A stretch of 50,468 nt of DNA, from positions 1-50,468 of the forward strand of contig MGCV01000018.1 of NCBI GenBank assembly GCA_001790575.1. Reading direction: 5' to 3'. Below the pieces are notes generated by a model. That model searched no databases and had not been told where the DNA came from. It saw only the letters and a program-made list of their open reading frames with translations. The stretch is from Candidatus Saccharibacteria bacterium RIFCSPHIGHO2_12_FULL_47_17. Lineage in GTDB: Bacteria; Patescibacteriota; Saccharimonadia; Saccharimonadales; UBA10212. The stretch's first letter is position 1; every line of letters starts with the position of its first letter. A program made the position numbers and the translations under genes. Below, one piece after another: positions 45,681-50,468 of the stretch.

Positions 45681-46502
45681 TTACTGGCCGGTTTTGAGCT
45701 GATATATTTCAGATGGATAAGTTTCGTATACTGGCAGTCCAAAAAATTGTTCAAGTGTTTGACCGGTTTTATTAATTTCGGCGGCTAGGTCAGTACCGAC
45801 AAAACGAAGGTGCCACGGCTCATATTCGTATCCGGTTATATTTTTTTTACCGCTCGGATAGCGGATGATAAAGCCATACTTGTAAGAGTTAGCAGCCAGC
45901 CATTTACCTTCGGCCGTATAAGTAAAACACTGCTCTAAGGTGCATTTACCACTGGTTGATGAAACATCGGCTGCTAGTCCGGACTGATGTTCGCTATGTC
46001 CTGGTCGAGCGCTAAATTGCTCGGCTGTTTGCTTACCTTGGCTTTTGACAAAGTTATTATAGATAGTGGTCTGATAGGAATAAGAACGGTAACCGCTATA
46101 TAACACAAGGTCGTAGCCGGAAATGAGTGCGTCGGAGAACAGCCTTTCTAAAGCCGTGGCCGCATCATCGCGAAGGGTCTGGTTTGAATTAGCACCGCTT
46201 GGCTGGCGCAGATTGGCTGGCACATAATCGCTTGGCAATATGCGGCCTTTATTAATCACCGCCCAAAGACTTGAGGGATCGTTAACTGAATATAAGTTCT
46301 TATTGAAAAGATTTTCTTTAGTTTTGTCGACCGCCTTTTTTTGGCCTGATTGGGTCGGAGTAGACTGAATTGAATTTGATTGGCTGTTATCGCGCCACCA
46401 CCAGACTAGCAGTGCCGATAATAATATTAGTGCAATCAGCAGAAGAATTATTTTGTCATTTTTTCTAGAAGCTCTAGTCCGACTGAAACGATTAATGTAC
46501 AT
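45681..46502 (-). CDS. VanY-type D-Ala-D-Ala carboxypeptidase
   Basis: Trims peptidoglycan stem peptides outside the membrane; 273 residues. An N-terminal membrane anchor (IILLLIALILLSALLVWWW, residues 18-36) leads into a linker. The catalytic domain has SGYRSYSYQTTIYNNF, SARPGHSEHQSGLAADV (zinc His and Asp) and EYEPWHLRFVG (His of the zinc site). Divergent from the VKOR gene with 42 bp between; TAAAAT lies 7 nt before the ATG. Confidence 0.92.
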   Translation of the reverse strand: MYINRFSRTRASRKNDKIILLLIALILLSALLVWWWRDNSQSNSIQSTPTQSGQKKAVDKTKENLFNKNLYSVNDPSSLWAVINKGRILPSDYVPANLRQPSGANSNQTLRDDAATALERLFSDALISGYDLVLYSGYRSYSYQTTIYNNFVKSQGKQTAEQFSARPGHSEHQSGLAADVSSTSGKCTLEQCFTYTAEGKWLAANSYKYGFIIRYPSGKKNITGYEYEPWHLRFVGTDLAAEINKTGQTLEQFFGLPVYETYPSEIYQLKTGQ

Positions 46503-46544
46503 GCCCCTTATTTTAGCTCATAGGCTCGTGCTAGAATCAAGCCA

Positions 46545-47156
46545 GTGGCCAAAACTAAACAAAATAACCTTAGTCTTTCGACCATCCTGCCGTGGCTTTT
46601 TATTATCTTAGGCTCAATTGCCCTAATCGCTTCTATTTTACTTAGTGTTGAGGTCTTCAATCGGCTTAAAAATCCGGGTTACATGCCGCCTTGCAACCTA
46701 AGCCCAATATTGAGCTGCACAGATGTAGCTGATAGTCCACAATCCCATATTTTTGGCTTTCCTAACTACTTTCTTGGTATAGCCGCCTATGGGGCTGTGA
46801 TTACTATTGGCGTAGCCATGTTAGCTGGCGCTAAATTCAAACGCTGGTTTTGGCAAGCCGTTCAGGCTAGCATGACATTTGCTTTCGGATTTATAACCTG
46901 GCTGCAATTTCAATCGCTTTATCGGATCGGCGCGCTGTGTTTGTTTTGCACGATAGTCTGGGCAACCACCGGTCCACTTTTTTGGTACACCACACTTTAT
47001 AATCTTCGCGAAGGACATATTAAAACGCCGCCCCGATTGAAATCAGCCGCAGCCTTCGCTCAGCGTCATCACAGCGAAATTTTGGTAGTTTGGTTTCTAA
47101 TTATTATCGGCCTGATCTTGAAGCGTTTTTGGTATTACTGGAGCTCCTTACTTTAA
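46545..47156 (+). CDS. Vitamin K epoxide reductase (VKOR) family protein
   Basis: Membrane enzyme that re-oxidises a periplasmic disulfide-bond partner; 203 residues with about five membrane segments. Redox Cys: C50 and C58 in PPCNLSPILSC, and the C-x2-C at C132-C135 (CLFC) followed by WATTGP. The conserved Ser/Asn loop FGFPNYFLG is present. No DsbA-like domain is fused. It starts with GTG, TAGAAT 7 nt upstream. Its 3' end overlaps the convergent PAP2 gene by 53 nt. Confidence 0.92.
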   Translation: MAKTKQNNLSLSTILPWLFIILGSIALIASILLSVEVFNRLKNPGYMPPCNLSPILSCTDVADSPQSHIFGFPNYFLGIAAYGAVITIGVAMLAGAKFKRWFWQAVQASMTFAFGFITWLQFQSLYRIGALCLFCTIVWATTGPLFWYTTLYNLREGHIKTPPRLKSAAAFAQRHHSEILVVWFLIIIGLILKRFWYYWSSLL

Positions 47157-48021
47157 ACCATACCGACTTTGACCATTCCATTAGACGCGGCGTGATTAAA
47201 TAGGCAGACACTGCGTAGGCAGCGCCGACAATCAAATCAAATACATAATGCTCGCCTTCGTAAACTGTTCCAAGATATATCAATAAAGGATAAACCGACG
47301 CTAAGGCACCCCATCTGCGCCCATAAAGTTTGAATATCAAAATTGCAAACAAGGTTGAAGCCGCGGCGTGTAATGAAGGAATAGCCGCCACGGTGTTTGG
47401 TGATATGGCGTTATATACCGACGGAAAATCATGAATGCCAAGCGCAGACCAAACATAGCTTGAAATGCGGGTAATTGGCTCTATAACTTGGTCTTGGGCA
47501 GCTAGCCAGGGCGGGGCCGCCGGAAATAGTAAAAATGTCAAAAAAGCCGCAAAAAAGACTAACGAATACATGATGACTGCTCGCCAATAATAATGTTCGC
47601 GAGTCTTCCATATCAGGATGGCAAGAGCAAATGGCATTATAAAAAAGAGCAGGTAAGGAATGTACAAAATGATGTCGTACCATTGGGTGTGCCCGCTCCA
47701 TAGCCAATTTTGAAGATAGTTCGTCGGTAAATCTCCAAACAAAAATTTGTCGATGTTCGGCGCTAAGGTGTAATTAACTTGAGAATTGAGATTGTCGGCT
47801 ACTCCGCGGAACGATTCGTACACTAAAATTACGGCCGTAAAAGGCAGCAGGTGTTTGACCAAATCAATTGTCTGGTGAAAGATCATGAATAAGAAAATTG
47901 AGAATATTAGCAGTTTATCCGGCGTCGGAAAGCTAGGGCTCATGATAAACAGAGTGGTCAAGACTACTACTCCAATTATTCCAAGCGTGGTAGTAATTGG
48001 GATTTTCGTATTGAAAGGCAT
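47104..48021 (-). CDS. PAP2-superfamily phosphatase / inositolphosphotransferase-like
   Basis: 305 residues with about six membrane segments. The PAP2 motifs PSLHAAA and YEGEHYVFDLIVGAAYA (His of the third motif) are clear; the first basic motif is weak. Resembles the AUR1/inositolphosphorylceramide group; a lipid phosphatase or phosphotransferase is likely. TACAAT lies 7 nt before the ATG on the minus strand. Confidence 0.82.
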   Translation of the reverse strand: MPFNTKIPITTTLGIIGVVVLTTLFIMSPSFPTPDKLLIFSIFLFMIFHQTIDLVKHLLPFTAVILVYESFRGVADNLNSQVNYTLAPNIDKFLFGDLPTNYLQNWLWSGHTQWYDIILYIPYLLFFIMPFALAILIWKTREHYYWRAVIMYSLVFFAAFLTFLLFPAAPPWLAAQDQVIEPITRISSYVWSALGIHDFPSVYNAISPNTVAAIPSLHAAASTLFAILIFKLYGRRWGALASVYPLLIYLGTVYEGEHYVFDLIVGAAYAVSAYLITPRLMEWSKSVWFKVRSSSNTKNASRSGR

Positions 48022-48117
48022 TAGGACTATTGTAGCTTATCGGTTTTAATCGCCGAGCTTGCAAAACGCTGGCAATAGGATTATCTTAAAAGCGTAAGCG
48101 TAAAAAGTGGGGTTTAC

Positions 48118-48648
48118 ATGTCAATCACTAAAAATGATCACAGCCTGCTCGTCTGGGCATTGCTCCGGATTGGGCTGGGCCTAATTTTCCTTTGGGCATT
48201 TTTGGATAAACTTTTCGGACTTGGTTTTGCGACTTGCCGCGATAAAGCCGGCGAGATACATACGCTATGCTCCTCGTCGTGGTTGGATGGCGGCTCGCCG
48301 ACAACCGGCTTTTTGGGCAAGGCAGTCAAAGGTCCATTTGCCGATTTTTACCATAACCTAGCCGGCAACGCACTTGTTGACTGGGCGTTTATGGCCGGCC
48401 TGTTAGTGGTTGGGATTGGTCTGACGTTGGGCATCTGGATACGAGCAGCTGCCGCAATTGCCATCATAATGCTAGCTTTAATGTGGAGCGCTCTATTGTG
48501 GCCAGCTAACAATCCTGTGCTTGATGATCATATTATCTACATAGTTGCCTTGTTTGGTATTTTTGGTACAGCCGATCAAGCCAGATGGAGCCTGCAGGGC
48601 TGGTGGCAAGCCATGGCTCTAGCCAAAAAATTCCCATTTTTGAGATAG
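48118..48648 (+). CDS. DoxX-like membrane protein
   Basis: 176 residues with about four membrane segments. LLRIGLGLIFLWAFLDKLFG at the start and the C-terminal LVVGIGLTLGIWIRAAAAIAIIMLALMWSALLWPANNPVLDDHIIY are typical of DoxX-like proteins. Function uncertain. GGGG lies upstream of the ATG. Two Cys in the first loop (FATCRDKA, TLCSS) could be redox active. Confidence 0.78.
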   Translation: MSITKNDHSLLVWALLRIGLGLIFLWAFLDKLFGLGFATCRDKAGEIHTLCSSSWLDGGSPTTGFLGKAVKGPFADFYHNLAGNALVDWAFMAGLLVVGIGLTLGIWIRAAAAIAIIMLALMWSALLWPANNPVLDDHIIYIVALFGIFGTADQARWSLQGWWQAMALAKKFPFLR

Positions 48649-48718
48649 AACTTATTTAAATCTTGCATCCCGCTTATGCTTGCCGTTGCAAGTAAAGCTT
48701 TCTAGACTGTAAGTATCT

Positions 48719-49969
48719 ATGGCTGAGAGAGTCTTATTGCTTAAAGATATTAGTCCTGCCGCCGGCGAGGCATTTACTGAGGCCGGCTTTGCTGTCGATA
48801 CTTTTCCAAAGGATATTGCAATACGATCTCTTGGCAGAGCAGTTAAACAGACAGGTGCTCGAGTTGTCGGAGTTCGCTCTGGACCAAGACTTACAGATGG
48901 CATAATCGGCTCGCCAACGCTGGAGGCAGTTGGTGTGTTTGCCACCGGCTTGGATGCCGTTGATACAACAAAAGCATTAAGAAAAGGAGTTGCGGTTCTG
49001 GCGGTGAAGGACGAAAGCGCACTGGCCGTAGCCGAGTATGTGACGGGCACAATTTATGGTATATCAAGGGGTCTTTTTCAAAACACACATGAGATGAAAC
49101 GCGGCAACTGGAATAAAGGCCATGAAGGCAGCCGTCAGGTTGAAGGTAAAATCCTTGGCATCGTTGGCTTTGGACGAATCGGTAAAAAAACAGCTAGGAA
49201 AGCTCTGGCCAACGGAATGAAAGTATTAGCTTATGACGTAAACCCTGATGTCGAAATTAAAGGCCGGATTAAGAGAGTTGATTTGGATGAGTTACTGGTT
49301 AAATCTGACTATGTAAGCCTTCATGCCTCCAGTAATAAAGGTGATCCGCCAATACTGGATGAAGCGGCTCTATTTGTCATGAAGGGAGGTAGCTATTTAA
49401 TCAATGCCGGCCGAGCGAGCCTAGTCGATTACGAGGCGTTATACAAAGTGCTGAAAAAGGGTTATTTGGGCGGAGCGGTTATCGACGTTTGGGGTAAAGA
49501 TGAGCCTAAATCTTCAAGAGCCAAATTCCATCATCGATTAGCTCGATTGCCGAATGTTGCGGCGACTTCACACATCGCTGCTTCCAGTGTCGAAACGCAG
49601 GATGGTATTGGCCGAGGTGTAGCCGGTCAAATTATTGATTTTCTTCAGACGGCTAACTCTGAAGAAGTAGTTAATTTTTCTGAAAATATGAAAAAGGACC
49701 CAGGCCCAATGGATCCTGACTTTCTAAGATTGGCGTGGATACATAAAAATATGGCCGGAGCAGTCGCAGCCGCCACTCGAATAGTGAGCCGTTTGGGAGG
49801 AAATCTGGTCGGCGCTGAGCTCGGCTCGCCTTATAAAGTCGAGATATTCCATGAGATAGGCTATCTGACGCTGGATTTTGAAGACCTCGCGCCCTACCGA
49901 GTGCCGGGTTTACAGAGAAAGCTTTCGGAAACTCCTTTCGACATAAAGTCGCGGGTTATTTTTGGTTAA
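48719..49969 (+). CDS. D-3-phosphoglycerate dehydrogenase-like oxidoreductase
   Basis: D-isomer-specific 2-hydroxyacid dehydrogenase; 416 residues. GIVGFGRIGKKTARKA (NAD Rossmann), NAGRASLVDYEAL (catalytic Arg), VIDVWGKDEP (Glu) and TSHIAAS (His). A C-terminal ~85-residue ACT-like part (GAVAAATRIVSRLGGNL, KVEIFHEIGYLTLDF) suggests regulation. The substrate-binding loop looks like SerA, but other 2-hydroxyacids are possible. No serB/C nearby. Confidence 0.85.
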   Translation: MAERVLLLKDISPAAGEAFTEAGFAVDTFPKDIAIRSLGRAVKQTGARVVGVRSGPRLTDGIIGSPTLEAVGVFATGLDAVDTTKALRKGVAVLAVKDESALAVAEYVTGTIYGISRGLFQNTHEMKRGNWNKGHEGSRQVEGKILGIVGFGRIGKKTARKALANGMKVLAYDVNPDVEIKGRIKRVDLDELLVKSDYVSLHASSNKGDPPILDEAALFVMKGGSYLINAGRASLVDYEALYKVLKKGYLGGAVIDVWGKDEPKSSRAKFHHRLARLPNVAATSHIAASSVETQDGIGRGVAGQIIDFLQTANSEEVVNFSENMKKDPGPMDPDFLRLAWIHKNMAGAVAAATRIVSRLGGNLVGAELGSPYKVEIFHEIGYLTLDFEDLAPYRVPGLQRKLSETPFDIKSRVIFG

Positions 49970-49981
49970 TATTCTTAGGCA

Positions 49982-50468
49982 CTAAAAACTTTGGCGGATG
50001 TGGGACATTGAGAAGTCCCAATCGGCGTCGGTTTTTTTGTGTGGGTTGAAGATGTTTTCCGGATCAAAGATTGCTTTGGTCTGGCAGAAAAAGTCAGTAA
50101 CTTCTTTGCCGTACATTTCTTCCAGCCATGGACCGCGAATCATACCATCGTTATGTTCGCCGGAAATACTGCCACCATAACCTAGAACTAATTCGTTAAC
50201 CTCGCGCATAGCAGGTGCTAGTTTGGCGCGTTCTTTCGGATCTTCGATTTTCATCAATGGAATAACGTGAAAATTGCCATCACCCATATGACCGGCGATG
50301 GTAGCTAATAGGTTGTATTTTTTGATAATGGCCTGAAGCTTCGGGAAAAATTCAACCAGATGCTGGGGCGGCACCACAAAATCATCAATGAACGGCGCCG
50401 TGTGCTTGTCTTTGACTTTATTACGCAGTAGGTTGAAACTCTCACGACGCATGATTCTAAACTTCCAA
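49982..50468 (-). CDS. FAD-linked oxidase, C-terminal part (5' partial)
   Basis: The frame is open to the window edge on the minus strand; the ATG at 50452 is internal, since the residues W-K-F-R-I precede it. HMGDGNFHVIP, GEHNDGMIRGPWL and AIFDPENIFNPHKK match the C-terminal domain of glycolate oxidase/D-lactate dehydrogenase-type flavoproteins. The FAD-binding half lies outside the window. Confidence 0.87.
   Translation of the reverse strand, partial: WKFRIMRRESFNLLRNKVKDKHTAPFIDDFVVPPQHLVEFFPKLQAIIKKYNLLATIAGHMGDGNFHVIPLMKIEDPKERAKLAPAMREVNELVLGYGGSISGEHNDGMIRGPWLEEMYGKEVTDFFCQTKAIFDPENIFNPHKKTDADWDFSMSHIRQSF

Noticed and set aside
1-50468. CRISPR array, insertion sequence or prophage
   Set aside because: No regularly spaced direct repeats, no transposase, integrase or phage structural genes were recognised.

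Overview
The window looks like a chromosome segment of a Candidate Phyla Radiation (Patescibacteria) bacterium, with a Saccharibacteria-like gene order. This is an inference from three things. The S10/spc/alpha ribosomal block is compact and lacks rpmD (L30) between rpsE and rplO, a known CPR hallmark. Genes are short, overlapping and mostly housekeeping. Several zinc-binding cysteines are missing from otherwise ordinary proteins. TGA is a normal stop codon here.

Layout. Positions 1-12473 hold the ribosomal superoperon: rplV(partial)-rpsC-rplP-rpmC-rpsQ-rplN-rplX-rplE-rpsN-rpsH-rplF-rplR-rpsE-rplO-secY-infA-rpmJ-rpsM-rpsK-rpsD-rpoA-rplQ-rplM-rpsI. adk and map, often found after secY, are absent. 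Positions 12474-16798 hold two small unknown genes bracketed by terminators, then trpS, a pseudouridine synthase, a clamp-loader delta' gene and a TPR protein. Positions 16832-20804 hold four tRNAs, two DHH/LOG-type enzymes, rpmG, a P-loop kinase and a YgjP-like protein. Positions 20964-26305 hold secE-nusG-rplK-rplA, dcd-tmk and rplJ-rplL with a classical L10 leader. Positions 26531-34808 hold a conserved unknown gene, dnaX, dnaB, a polytopic membrane protein, ybaB, recR, a second DHH protein and cysS. Positions 34805-39194 (minus strand) hold an envelope or glycolipid operon: a hydrolase, two GT4 glycosyltransferases and an AI-2E-type permease. From 39265 on come tRNA-Gln, a riboflavin kinase, prs, a pyrD/pyrF-pyrE divergon (orotate to UMP), pgl-gnd, a VanY peptidase, VKOR, PAP2, DoxX, a 2-hydroxyacid dehydrogenase and a truncated FAD oxidase.

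The most interesting content is intergenic. Four copies of a ~185-bp element (1423, 5764, 11450, 19244) sit between genes. Each starts on a TGA, which in three copies is the upstream gene's stop, and each ends on the downstream ATG. Each holds an uninterrupted 58-59-codon reading frame whose length varies only by 3 nt. Each can also fold into two mutually exclusive structures, one of which buries the downstream ribosome-binding site and start. A shorter relative precedes rpmJ. A second, unrelated structured repeat flanks the membrane-protein gene (29922 and 31264). A peptide-terminator arrangement resembling trp-type attenuation occurs twice before trpS. At least 13 genes have a -10 box 6-10 nt before the start codon and no Shine-Dalgarno sequence, which predicts leaderless mRNAs. 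The clearest case is a 24-bp divergent pyrD/pyrF promoter with overlapping, symmetric -10 boxes.

All gene names are by reading protein motifs. No database search was possible, and RNA structures were paired by eye.
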